From: Rattus norvegicus
Taxonomy: Eukaryota; Chordata; Mammalia; Rodentia; Muridae
NCBI RefSeq assembly: GCF_036323735.1
Contig: NC_086029.1
Span: forward strand, 9,099,816 to 9,163,815
DNA: 64,000 bases
Reading direction: 5' to 3'
Part shown: positions 1-13,100 of the stretch, one piece after another
How positions within the stretch are numbered: position 1 is the stretch's first letter
How the letters are laid out: every line of letters begins with the position of its first letter
The notes under the pieces: generated by a model
What the model saw: only the letters and a program-made list of their open reading frames with translations
Database searches by the model: none
Told to the model about the DNA's origin: nothing
Translations under genes and position numbers: made by a program

Positions 1-2274
1 ATTTTAAGGAACGGAATCTAAGTATCATGGTGAATTCAGTAGGTTCCCAATAGGATTCGCATGTAATAAGCTTGTTATTCAAGATAGAGCAACGTTTTAA
101 CGAACTGAAACACTGTTTCTTTGTGAATTCAGTTAGTTCCCAGTAGCCTGCTCTTGTAATGTGTGTACTTTTAAAGATTTATCAAAATTTGGTGAGCCGA
201 ATCTGAGTAACATGGTGAATTCGGTAAGTTCCCATTCGGCCGCAGTAGTAATAAATGGACTGTTCGGGATATAAAAAAAATTTTCAAGAATGGAATCACA
301 ATTTCTAGGCGAATTCAGTGAGTTCCCAATGGGACATGCTTGTATGAGTTTGCTTTTCAATATAGAGCAATATATTAGGAAGGGTATCTAAGTATCATGG
401 GAATTCAGTGGGTTCCCAATAGGATTCGCATGTAATATCTTGATATTCAAGATAGAGCAACGTTTTAACGAACTGAAACACTGTTTCTTTGTGAATTCAG
501 TTAGTTCCCAGTAGCTTGCTCTTGAAATATGTGTACTTTTAAAGAATTATCAAAATTTGGTGAGCCGAATCTGAGTAACATGGTGAATTCGGTTAGTTCC
601 TAATAGGCCGCCGGAGTAATAAGTGGACAGTTTGGGATATAGAAAAATTTTCATGAATGGAATCAATATTTCTAGGATAATTCAGGGAGTTCCCAATGGA
701 CATGCTTGTATGAGTTTGATTTTCAATATAGAGCAACATTTTAATGAACGGAATCTAAGTATCATGGTGATTTCAGTAGATTCCCAATAGGATTCGCATG
801 TAATAAGCTTGTTATTCAAGATAGAGCAACGTTTTAACGAACTGAAACACTGTTTCTTTGTGAATTCAGTTAGTTCCCAGTAGCTTGCTCTTGAAATATG
901 TGTACTTTTGAAGATTTATCAAAATTTGGTGAGCCGAATCTGAGTAACATGGTGAATTCGGTTAGTTCCCAATAGGCCGCAGTAGTAATAAGTGGACTGT
1001 TCGGGATATAGAAAAATTTTCACGAATGGAATCAAAATTTCTAGGCGAATTCAGTGAGTTCCCAATGGGACATGCTTGTATGAGTTTTTTTTTTCAATAT
1101 AGAGCAACGTTTGAAGGAACGGAATCTAAGTATAATGGTGAATTCAGTAGATTCCCAATAGGATTCGCATGTAATAAGCTTGTTATTCAAGATAGAGCAA
1201 CATTTTAACGAACTGAAACACCTTTTCTTTGTGAATTCAGGTAGTTCCCAGTAGCTGCTCTTGTAATGTGTGTACTTTTAAAGATTTATCAAAATTTGGT
1301 GAGCCGAATCTGAGTAACATTGTGAATTCGGTTAGTTCCCATTCGGCCGCAGTAGTAATAAATGGACTGTTCGGGATATAAAAAAAATTTTCAAGAATGG
1401 AATCACAATTTCTAGGCGAATTCAGTGAGTTCCCAATGGGACATGCTTGCATGAATTTGCTCTTCAATATAGAGCAAAATTTTAAGGTACGGAATCTAAG
1501 TATCATGGTGAATTCTGTAGGTTGCCAATACGATTCGCATGTAATAAGCTTGTTATTCAAGATAGAGCAACGTTTTAACGAACTGAAACACTGTTTCTTT
1601 GTGAATTCAGTTAGTTCCCAGTAGCCTGCTCTTGTAATATGTGTACTTTTAAAGATTTATCAAAATTTGGTTATCCGAATCTGAGTAACATGGTGAATTC
1701 GGTTAGTTCCCAATAGGCCGACGTAGTAATAAATGGACTGTTCGGGATATAGAAAAAATTTACGAATGGAATCAAAAATTCTAGGCGAATTCAGTGAGTT
1801 CCCAATGGGACATGCTTGCATGAATTTGCTCTTCAATATAGAACAAAATTTTAAGGTACGGAATCTAAGTATCATGGTGAATTCTGTAGGTTGCCAATAG
1901 GATTCGCATGTAATAAGCTTGTTATTCAAGATAGAGCAACGTTTTAACGAACTGAAACACTGTTTCTTTGTGAATTCAGTTAGTTCCCAGTAGCCTGCTC
2001 GTGTAATATGTGTACTTTTAAAGATTTATCCAAATTTGGTGAGCCGAATCTGAGTACCATGGTGAAATCGGCTAGTTCCCAATAGGCCGCAGTAGTAATA
2101 AGTGGACTGTTCGGGATATAGAAAAATTTTCACGAATGGAATCAAAATTTCTAGACGATTTCAGTGAGTTCCCAATGGGACATGCTTGTATGAGTTTGCT
2201 CTTCAATATAGAGCAACATTTTAAGGGACGGAATCTAAGTATCATGGTGAATCAGTAGTTTCCTAATAGGATTT
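1..2274 (+). repeat. Diverged monomers at the left edge
   Basis: About six monomers without a strict HOR. A local 3-monomer relation is visible: about 140-345 resembles about 1246-1452 (offset ~1,107), sharing AATGTGTGTAC, CCCATTCGGCCGC and a run of eight A after GGGATAT. Adjacent monomers near 1440-1560 and 1810-1930 share GCATGAATTTGC and GTAGGTTGCCAATA. Nothing but satellite is present. Confidence 0.8.
434..447 (+). repeat. Perfected dyad, AATATC-TT-GATATT form
   Basis: This is the subunit A dyad site. AATATC and GATATT are exact inverted 6-bp arms around a 2-base centre. The same form is at 3386-3399 and in its HOR copy at 7074-7087. A one-mismatch form (GCTATT arm) is near 13343, 17113 and 34070. 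Confidence 0.75.
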
Positions 2275-5200
2275 GCATGTAATAAGCTTGTTATTCAAGA
2301 TAGAGCAATGTTATAACGTACTGAAACACTGTTTCTTTGTGAATTCAGTTAGTTCCCAGTAGCCTGCTCTTGTAATATGTGTACTTTTAAAGATTTATCA
2401 AAATTTGGTTATCCGAATCTGAGTAACATGGTGAATTAGGTTAGTTCCCAATGGGCGGCAGAATTAATAAGTGAACTGTTCAGGATATAGAAAAATTTTA
2501 ACGAATGGAATCAAAATTTCTAGGCGAATTCAGTGAGATCCCAATGGGACATGCTTGTATGAGTGTGCTCTTCAATATAGAGCAACATTTTAAGGAACGG
2601 AATCTAAGTATCATGGGAATACAGTAGGTTCCCAATAGGATTCGCATGTAATAAGCTTGTTATTCAAGATAGAGCAATGATTTAACGAACTGAAACACTG
2701 TTTCTTTGTGAATTCAGTTAGTTCCCAGTAGCCGGCTCTTGTAATATGTGTACTTTTAAAGATTTATCAAAATTTGGTGATCCGAATCTGAGTAACATGG
2801 TGAATTCTGTTAGTTACCAATGGGCGGCAGAATTAATAAGTGAATGTTCAGGATATAGAAAAATTTTACGAATGGAATCAAAATTTCTAGGCGAATTCAG
2901 TGAGTTCCCAATGGGAAATGCTTGTATGAGTTTGCTCTTCAATATAGAGCAAAATTTTAGGGTACAGAATCTAAGTATCATGGTGAATTCTGTAGGTTGC
3001 CAATAGGATTCGCATGTAATAAGCTTGTTATTCAAGAAAGAGCAACGTTTTAACGAACTGAAACACTGTTTCTTTGTGAATTCAGTTAGTTCCCAGTAGC
3101 CTGCTCTTGTAATATGTGTACTTTTAAAGATTTATCAAAATTTGGTGAGCCGAATCTGAGTACCATGGTGAAATCGGCTAGTTCCCAATAGGCCGCCGTA
3201 GTAATAAGTGGACTGTTCGGGATATAGAAAAATTTTCACGAATGGAATCAAAATTTCTAGGCGAATTCAGTGAGTTCCCAATGGGACATGCTTGTATGAG
3301 TTTGCTTTTCAATATAGAGCAATATATTAGGAAGGGTATCTAAGTATCATGGGAATTCAGTGGGTTCCCAATAGGATTCGCATGTAATATCTTGATATTC
3401 AAGATAGAGCAACGTTTTAATGAACTGAAACACTGTTTCTTTGTGAATTCAGTTAGTTCCCAGTAGCTTGCTCTTGAAATATGTGTACTTTTAAAGAATT
3501 ATCAAAATTTGTTGAGCCGAATCTAAGTAACATGGTGAATTCGGTTAGTTTCTAATAGGCCGCCGGAGTAATAAGTGGACAATTTGGGATATAGAAAAAT
3601 TTTCACGAATGGAATCAATATTTCTAGGAGAATTCAGGGAGTTCCCAATGGGACATGCTTGTATGAGTTTGATTTTCAATATAGAGCAACATTTTAAGGA
3701 ACGGAATCTAAGTATCATGGTGATTTCAGTAGATTCCCAATAGGATTCGCATGTAATAAGCTTGTTATTCAAGATAGAGCAACGATTTAACGAACTGAAA
3801 CACTGTTTCTTTGTGAATTCAGTTAGTTCCCAGTAGCTTGCTCTTGAAATATGTGTACTTTTGAAGATTTATCAAAATTTGGTGAGCCGAATCTGAGTAA
3901 CATGGTGAATTCGGATAGTTCCCAATAGGCCGCCATAGTAATAAGTGGACTGTTCGGGGTATAGAAAAATTTTCACGAATGGAATCAAAATTTCTAGGCC
4001 AATTCAGTGAGTTCCCAATGGGACATGCTTGTATGAGTTTGCTCCTCAATATAGAGCAACATTTCTAGGAAGGGAATCTAAGTATCATGGGAATTCAATA
4101 GGTTCCCAATAGGATTCGCATGTAATAAGCTTGTTATTCAAGATAGAGCAACGTTTTAACGAACTGAAACACTGTTTCTGTGTGAATTTAGTTAGTTCCC
4201 AGTAGCAGGCTCTTGTAATATGTGTACTTTTAAAGATTTATCAAAATTTGGTGAGCCGAATCTGAGTAACATGGTGAATTCGGTTAGTTCCCAATGGTCC
4301 GCAGTAGTAATAAGGGGACTGTTCGGGTATAGAAAAATTTTCATGAATGGAATCAAAATTTCTAGGCGAGTTCAGTGATTTCCCAATGGGACATGCTTGT
4401 ATGAGTTTGCTCTTCAATATATAGCACCATTTTAAGGAACGGAATCTAATTATCATAGTGAATTCAGTAGATTCCCAATAGGATTCGCATGTAATAAGCA
4501 TGTTATTCAAGATAGAGCAACTTTTTAACGAAATGAAATACTCTTTCTTTGTGATTTCTGTTAGTTCCCAGTAGCAGGCTCTTGTAATATGTGTACTTTT
4601 AAAGATTTATCAAAATTTGGTTATCCGAATCTGAGTAACAAGGTGAATTAGGTTAGTTCCCAATGGGCGGCAGAATTAATAAGTGAACTGTTCAGGATAT
4701 AGAAAAATTTTAACGAATGGAATCAAAATTTCTAGGCGAATTCAGTTTGTTCCCAATGGGACATGCTTGTATGAGTGTGCTCTTCAATATAGAGCAACAT
4801 TTTAAGGAACGGAATCTAAGTATCATGGTGAATTCAGTAGGTTCCCAATAGGATTTGCATGTAATAAGCTTGTTATTCAAGATAGAGCAACGTTTTAACG
4901 AACTGAAACACTTTGTCTTTGTGAATTCAGTTAGTTTCCAGTAGCCTGCTCTTGTAATATGTGTACTTTTAAAGATTTATCAAAATTTGGTGAGCCAAAT
5001 CTGAGTAACATGGTGAATTCGGTTAGTTTCCAATAGGCCGCGGTAGTAATAAGTGGACTGTTCTGGATATAGAAATTTTCACGAATGGAATCAAAATTTC
5101 TAGGCGAATTCAGTGAGTTTCCAATGGGACATGCTTGTATGAGTTTGCTTTTCAATATAGAGCAACATTTTAAGGAACGGAATCTAAGTATCATGGTGAA

Positions 5201-5962
5201 TTCTGTAGGTTCCCAATAGGATTCTCATGTAATAAGCTTGTTATTCAAGATAGAGCAACGTTTTAACGAACTGAAACACTGTGTCTTTGTGAATTCAGTT
5301 AGTTCCCAGTAGCCTGCTCTTGTAATATGTGTCCTTTTAAAGATTTATCAAAATTTGGTGAGACGAATCTGAGTAACATGGAGAATTCGGTTAGTTCCCA
5401 TTCGGCCGCAGTAGTAATAAATGGACTGTTCGGGATATAGAAAAATTTTCACGAATGGAATCAAAATTACTAGGCGATTTCAGTGAGTTCCCAATGGGAC
5501 ATGCTTGTATGAGTTTGCTCTTCAATATAGAGCAACATTTCTAGGAAGGGAATCTAATTATCATGGGAATTCAATAGGTTCCCAATAGGATTCGCATGTA
5601 ATAAGCTTGTTATTCAAGATAGCGCAACGTTTGAACGAACGAAACACTGTTTCTTTGTGAATTCAGTTATTTCCCAGTAGCTTACTCTTGAAATATGTGT
5701 ACTTTTAAAGATTTATCAAAATTTGGTGAGCCGAATCTGAGTAACATGGTGAATTCGGTTAGTTCCCAATAGGCCGCCGTAGTAATAAGTGGACGTTTCG
5801 GGATATAGAAAAATTTTCAGGAATGGAATCAAAATTTCTCGGAGAATTCAGTGAGTTCCCAATGGGACATGCTAGTATGAGTTTGCTTTTCAATATAGAG
5901 CCACATTTTAAGGAACGGAATCTAAGTATCCTGGTGAATTCAGTAGGTTCCCAATAGGATTC
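2275..5962 (+). repeat. HOR of 3,688 bp (10-mer), copy 1
   Basis: Ten monomers repeated directly in the next copy at a constant offset of 3,688. The start is placed within the stretch up to GAGCAATGTTATAACG (near 2305), where similarity between copies begins. Internal markers are GGGCGGCAGAATTAATAAG (near 2455, 2822 and 4670), GCCGCCGGAGTAATAAG and TATTAGGAAGGGTATC. Confidence 0.9.
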
Positions 5963-8900
5963 GCATGTAATAAGCTTGTTATTCAAGATAGAGCAATGTT
6001 ATAACGTACTGAAACACTGTTTCTTTGTGAATTCAGTTAGTTCCCAGTAGCCTGCTCTTGTAATATGTGTACTTTTAAAGATTTATCAAAATTTGGTTAT
6101 CCGAATCTGAGTAACATGGTGAATTAGGTTAGTTCCCAATGGGCGGCAGAATTAATAAGTGAACTGTTCAGGATATAGAAAAATTTTAACGAATGGAATC
6201 AAAATTTCTAGGCGAATTCAGTGAGATCCCAATGGGACATGCTTGTATGAGTGTGCTCTTCAATATAGAGCAACATTTTAAGGAACGGAATCTAAGTATC
6301 ATGGGAATACAGTAGGTTCCCAATAGGATTCGCATGTAATAAGCTTGTTATTCAAGATAGAGCAATGATTTAACGAACTGAAACACTGTTTCTTTGTGAA
6401 TTCAGTTAGTTCCCAGTAGCCGGCTCTTGTAATATGTGTACTTTTAAAGATTTATCAAAATTTGGTGATCCGAATCTGAGTAACATGGTGAATTCTGTTA
6501 GTTACCAATGGGCGGCAGAATTAATAAGTGAATGTTCAGGATATAGAAAAATTTTACGAATGGAATCAAAATTTCTAGGCGAATTCAGTGAGTTCCCAAT
6601 GGGAAATGCTTGTATGAGTTTGCTCTTCAATATAGAGCAAAATTTTAGGGTACAGAATCTAAGTATCATGGTGAATTCTGTAGGTTGCCAATAGGATTCG
6701 CATGTAATAAGCTTGTTATTCAAGAAAGAGCAACGTTTTAACGAACTGAAACACTGTTTCTTTGTGAATTCAGTTAGTTCCCAGTAGCCTGCTCTTGTAA
6801 TATGTGTACTTTTAAAGATTTATCAAAATTTGGTGAGCCGAATCTGAGTACCATGGTGAAATCGGCTAGTTCCCAATAGGCCGCCGTAGTAATAAGTGGA
6901 CTGTTCGGGATATAGAAAAATTTTCACGAATGGAATCAAAATTTCTAGGCGAATTCAGTGAGTTCCCAATGGGACATGCTTGTATGAGTTTGCTTTTCAA
7001 TATAGAGCAATATATTAGGAAGGGTATCTAAGTATCATGGGAATTCAGTGGGTTCCCAATAGGATTCGCATGTAATATCTTGATATTCAAGATAGAGCAA
7101 CGTTTTAATGAACTGAAACACTGTTTCTTTGTGAATTCAGTTAGTTCCCAGTAGCTTGCTCTTGAAATATGTGTACTTTTAAAGAATTATCAAAATTTGT
7201 TGAGCCGAATCTAAGTAACATGGTGAATTCGGTTAGTTTCTAATAGGCCGCCGGAGTAATAAGTGGACAATTTGGGATATAGAAAAATTTTCACGAATGG
7301 AATCAATATTTCTAGGAGAATTCAGGGAGTTCCCAATGGGACATGCTTGTATGAGTTTGATTTTCAATATAGAGCAACATTTTAAGGAACGGAATCTAAG
7401 TATCATGGTGATTTCAGTAGATTCCCAATAGGATTCGCATGTAATAAGCTTGTTATTCAAGATAGAGCAACGATTTAACGAACTGAAACACTGTTTCTTT
7501 GTGAATTCAGTTAGTTCCCAGTAGCTTGCTCTTGAAATATGTGTACTTTTGAAGATTTATCAAAATTTGGTGAGCCGAATCTGAGTAACATGGTGAATTC
7601 GGATAGTTCCCAATAGGCCGCCATAGTAATAAGTGGACTGTTCGGGGTATAGAAAAATTTTCACGAATGGAATCAAAATTTCTAGGCCAATTCAGTGAGT
7701 TCCCAATGGGACATGCTTGTATGAGTTTGCTCCTCAATATAGAGCAACATTTCTAGGAAGGGAATCTAAGTATCATGGGAATTCAATAGGTTCCCAATAG
7801 GATTCGCATGTAATAAGCTTGTTATTCAAGATAGAGCAACGTTTTAACGAACTGAAACACTGTTTCTGTGTGAATTTAGTTAGTTCCCAGTAGCAGGCTC
7901 TTGTAATATGTGTACTTTTAAAGATTTATCAAAATTTGGTGAGCCGAATCTGAGTAACATGGTGAATTCGGTTAGTTCCCAATGGTCCGCAGTAGTAATA
8001 AGGGGACTGTTCGGGTATAGAAAAATTTTCATGAATGGAATCAAAATTTCTAGGCGAGTTCAGTGATTTCCCAATGGGACATGCTTGTATGAGTTTGCTC
8101 TTCAATATATAGCACCATTTTAAGGAACGGAATCTAATTATCATAGTGAATTCAGTAGATTCCCAATAGGATTCGCATGTAATAAGCATGTTATTCAAGA
8201 TAGAGCAACTTTTTAACGAAATGAAATACTCTTTCTTTGTGATTTCTGTTAGTTCCCAGTAGCAGGCTCTTGTAATATGTGTACTTTTAAAGATTTATCA
8301 AAATTTGGTTATCCGAATCTGAGTAACAAGGTGAATTAGGTTAGTTCCCAATGGGCGGCAGAATTAATAAGTGAACTGTTCAGGATATAGAAAAATTTTA
8401 ACGAATGGAATCAAAATTTCTAGGCGAATTCAGTTTGTTCCCAATGGGACATGCTTGTATGAGTGTGCTCTTCAATATAGAGCAACATTTTAAGGAACGG
8501 AATCTAAGTATCATGGTGAATTCAGTAGGTTCCCAATAGGATTTGCATGTAATAAGCTTGTTATTCAAGATAGAGCAACGTTTTAACGAACTGAAACACT
8601 TTGTCTTTGTGAATTCAGTTAGTTTCCAGTAGCCTGCTCTTGTAATATGTGTACTTTTAAAGATTTATCAAAATTTGGTGAGCCAAATCTGAGTAACATG
8701 GTGAATTCGGTTAGTTTCCAATAGGCCGCGGTAGTAATAAGTGGACTGTTCTGGATATAGAAATTTTCACGAATGGAATCAAAATTTCTAGGCGAATTCA
8801 GTGAGTTTCCAATGGGACATGCTTGTATGAGTTTGCTTTTCAATATAGAGCAACATTTTAAGGAACGGAATCTAAGTATCATGGTGAATTCTGTAGGTTC

Positions 8901-9650
8901 CCAATAGGATTCTCATGTAATAAGCTTGTTATTCAAGATAGAGCAACGTTTTAACGAACTGAAACACTGTGTCTTTGTGAATTCAGTTAGTTCCCAGTAG
9001 CCTGCTCTTGTAATATGTGTCCTTTTAAAGATTTATCAAAATTTGGTGAGACGAATCTGAGTAACATGGAGAATTCGGTTAGTTCCCATTCGGCCGCAGT
9101 AGTAATAAATGGACTGTTCGGGATATAGAAAAATTTTCACGAATGGAATCAAAATTACTAGGCGATTTCAGTGAGTTCCCAATGGGACATGCTTGTATGA
9201 GTTTGCTCTTCAATATAGAGCAACATTTCTAGGAAGGGAATCTAATTATCATGGGAATTCAATAGGTTCCCAATAGGATTCGCATGTAATAAGCTTGTTA
9301 TTCAAGATAGCGCAACGTTTGAACGAACGAAACACTGTTTCTTTGTGAATTCAGTTATTTCCCAGTAGCTTACTCTTGAAATATGTGTACTTTTAAAGAT
9401 TTATCAAAATTTGGTGAGCCGAATCTGAGTAACATGGTGAATTCGGTTAGTTCCCAATAGGCCGCCGTAGTAATAAGTGGACGTTTCGGGATATAGAAAA
9501 ATTTTCAGGTATGGAATCAAAATTTCTCGGAGAATTCAGTGAGTTCCCAATGGGACATGCTAGTATGAGTTTGCTTTTCAATATAGAGCCACATTTTAAG
9601 GAACGGAATCTAAGTATCCTGGTGAATTCAGTAGGTTCCCAATAGGATTC
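5963..9650 (+). repeat. HOR of 3,688 bp (10-mer), copy 2
   Basis: This matches copy 1 with no indel and only one substitution that I noticed: GGAATGG at about 5820 reads GGTATGG at about 9508. Similarity runs on to about 9680, then the next monomer lacks the GCAATGTTATAACG marker, so there is no third copy. Such identity implies a very recent duplication or an assembly duplication. Confidence 0.9.
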
Positions 9651-10165
9651 GCATGTAATAAGCTTGTTATTCAAGATAGAGCAACGTTTTAACGAACTGA
9701 AACACTGTTTCTTTGTGAATTCCGTTAGTTCCCAGTAGCAGGCTCTTGTATTATGTGTACTTTTAAAGATTTATCAAAATTTCGTGAGCCGAATCTGAGT
9801 AAATTGGTGAATTCGGTTAGTTCCCATTAGGCCGCAGTAGTAATAAATGGACTGTTCGGGATATAGAAAAATTTTCACGAATGGAATCAAAATTTCTAGG
9901 CGAATTCAGTGAGTTCCCAATGGGACCTGCTTGTATGAGTTTGCTCTTCAATATAGAGCAACATTTCTAGGAAGGGAATCTATGTATCATGGGAATTCAA
10001 TAGGTTCCCAATAGGATTCGCATGTAATAAGCTTGTTTTTCAAGATAGGGCAACGTTTTAACGAACTGAAACACTGTTTCTTTGTGAAATCAGTTAGTTC
10101 ACAGTAGCTTGCTCTTGAAGTATGTGTGCTTTTAAAGATTTATCAAAATTCGGTTAGCCGAATCT
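9100..10165 (+). repeat. ~1.06-kb duplicated segment, copy 1
   Basis: This matches about 11680-12745 at an offset of ~2,582 bp (seven monomers). Shared private changes include CAAAATTACTAGGCGATTTC, GTGGACGTTTCGGG, TCTCGGAGAATTC, GAGTAAATTGGTG and GGGACCTGCTTG. The left part also belongs to HOR copy 2. Confidence 0.75.
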
Positions 10166-13100
10166 GAGTAACATGGTGAATTCTGTTAGTTGCCAATAGG
10201 CTGCCATAGTGTTAAGTGGACTGTTCGGGATATAGAAAAATTTTCACGAATGGAATCAAAATTTCTAGGCGAATTCAGTGAATTCCCAATTTTGACATGC
10301 TTGCATGAGTTTGCTTTTCAATATAGAGCAATATTTTAAGGACCGGAATCTAAATATCATGGTAAATTCAGTAGGTTCCCATGAGGATTCCCATGTAATA
10401 AGCTTGTTATTCAAGATAGAGCAACGTTTTAACGAACTGAAACACTGTGCCTTTGTGAATTCAGTTAGTTCCCAGTAGCCTGCTCTTGTAAAATGTGTAC
10501 TTTTAAAGATTTTCAAAATTTGGTGAGCCGAATCTGAGTAACATGGATAATTCGTTAAGTTCCCATTAGGCCGCAGTATCAATAAATGGACTGTTCAGGA
10601 TATAGAAAGATTTTCTCGAGTGGAATCAAAATTTCTAGGCGAATTCAGTGAGTTCCCAAATGGACTTGCTTGTATGAGTTTGCTCTTCAATATAGAGCAA
10701 CACTTTAAGGAACGGAAACTAAGTATCATGGTGAATTCAGTAGGTTCCCAATAGGATTCGCATGTAATAACTTGTTATTCAAGATAGAGCAACGTTTTAA
10801 CGAACTGAAACACTGTTTCTTTGTGAGTTCAGTTAGTTCCCAGTAGCAGGCTATGGTAATATGTGTACTTTAAAGATTTATCAAAATTTGTTGGGCCGAA
10901 TCTTAGTAACATGGTGAATTAGGTTAGTTCCCAATAGGCCGCAGTATTAATAATTGGACTGTTCGGGATATAGAAATATTTTCACGAATGGAATCAATAT
11001 TTCTAGGAGAATTCAGGGAGTTCCCATGGGACATGCTTGTATGAGTTTGATTTTCAATATAGAGCAATATTTTAAGGAACGGAATCTAAGTATCATGGTG
11101 ATTTCAGTAGGTTCCCAATAGGATTCGCATGTAATAAGCTTGTTATTCAAGATAGAGCAACGTGTTAACGAACTGAAATTCTGTTTCTTTGTGAATTCAG
11201 TTAGTTCCCAGTAGCCTGCTCTTGTAATATGTGTTTTTTGAAAGATTTATCAAAATTTGGTGATCCGAATCTGAGTAACATGGTGAATTCGGTTAGTTGC
11301 CAATGGGCGGCAGAATTAATAAGTGAACTGTTCGGGATATAGAAAAATTTTAACGAATGGAATCAAAATTTCTAGGCGAATTCAGTGAGTTCCCAAAGGG
11401 ACATGCTTGGAAGAGTTTGCTCTTCATTATAGAGCAAAATTTTAAGGTACGGAATCTAAGTATCCTGGTGAATTCAGTAGGTTCCCAATAGGAATCACAT
11501 GTAATAAGCTTGTTATTCAAGATAGAGCAACGTTTTAACGAACTGAAACACTGTTTCTTTCTGAATTCCGTTAGTTCCCAGTAGCAGGCTCTTGTAATAT
11601 GTGTACTTTTAAAGATTTCAAAATTTGGTGAGCCAAATCTGAGTAACATGTTGAATTCGGTTAGTTCCCATTAGGCCGTAGTAGTAATAAATGGACTGTT
11701 CGGGATATAGAAAATTTTCACGAATGGAATCAAAATTACTAGGCGATTTCAGTGAGTTCCCAATGGGACATGCTTGTATGAGTTTGCTCTTCAATATAGA
11801 GCAACATTTCTAGGAAGGGAATCTAATTATCATGGGAATTCAATAGGTTCCCAATACGATTCGCATGTAATAAGCTTGTTATACAAGATAGCGCAACGTT
11901 TGAACGAACTGAAACACTGTTTCTTTGTGAATTCAGTTAGTTCCCAGTAGCTTACTCTTGAAATATGTGTACTTTTAAAGATTTATCAAAATTTGGTGAG
12001 CCGAATCTGAGTAACATGGTGAATTCGGTTAGTTCCCAATAGGGCGCCGTAGTAATAAGTGGACGTTTCGGGATATAGAAAAATTTTCAGGAATGGAATC
12101 AAAATTTCTCGGAGAATTCAGTGAGTTCCCAATGGGACATGCTAGTATGAGTTTGATTTTCAATATAGAGCCACATTTTAAGGAACGGAATCTAAGTATC
12201 CTGGTGAATTCAGTAGGTTCCCAATAGGATTCGCATGTAATAAGCTTGTTATTCAAGATAGAGCAACGTTTTAACGAACTGAAACACTGTTTCTTTGTGA
12301 ATTCCGTTAGTTCCCAGTAGCAGGCTCTTGTAATATGTGTACTTTTAAAGATTTATCAAAATTTCGTGAGCCGAATCTGAGTAAATTGGTGAATTCGGTT
12401 AGTTCCCATTAGGCCGCAGTAGTAATAAATGGACTGTTCGGGATATAGAAAAATTTTCACGAATGGAATCAAAATTTCTAGGCGAATTCAGTGAGTTCCC
12501 AATGGGACCTGCTTGTATGAGTTTGCTCTTCAATATAGAGCAACATTTCTAGGAAGGGAATCTAAGTATCATGGGAATTCAATAGGTTCCCAATAGGATT
12601 CGCATGTAATAAGCTTGTTTTTCAAGACAGGGCAACGTTTTAAAGAACTGAAACACTGTTTCTTTGTGAAATCAGTTAGTTCACAGTAGCTTGCTCTTGA
12701 AATATGTGTGCTTTTAAAGATTTATCAAAATTCGGTTAGCCGAATCTGAGTAACATGCTGAATTCGGTTAGTTCCCAATGGGCAGCAGAATTAATAAGTG
12801 AACTGTTCAGGATATAGAAAAATTTTCACGAATGGAATCAAAATTTCTAGGCGAATTCAGTGAGTTCCCAATGGGACATGCTTGTATGAATTTGCTCTTC
12901 AATATAGAGCAGCATTTTAAGGAACGGAATCTAAGTATCATGGGAATTCAGTAGGTTCCCAATAGGATTCGCATGTAATAAGCTTGTTATTCAAGATAGA
13001 GCAACGATTTAACGAACTGACACTGTGTCTTTGTGAATTCAGTTAGTTCCCAGTAGCCTGCTCTTGTAATATGTGTACTTTTAAAGATTTATCAAAATTT

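Noticed and set aside
1076..1100. T-run (TTTTTTTTTTC) in a D subunit as a terminator or poly-T signal
   Set aside because: It is a single-copy length change of the normal TTTGCTTTTC and has no nearby transcription unit.
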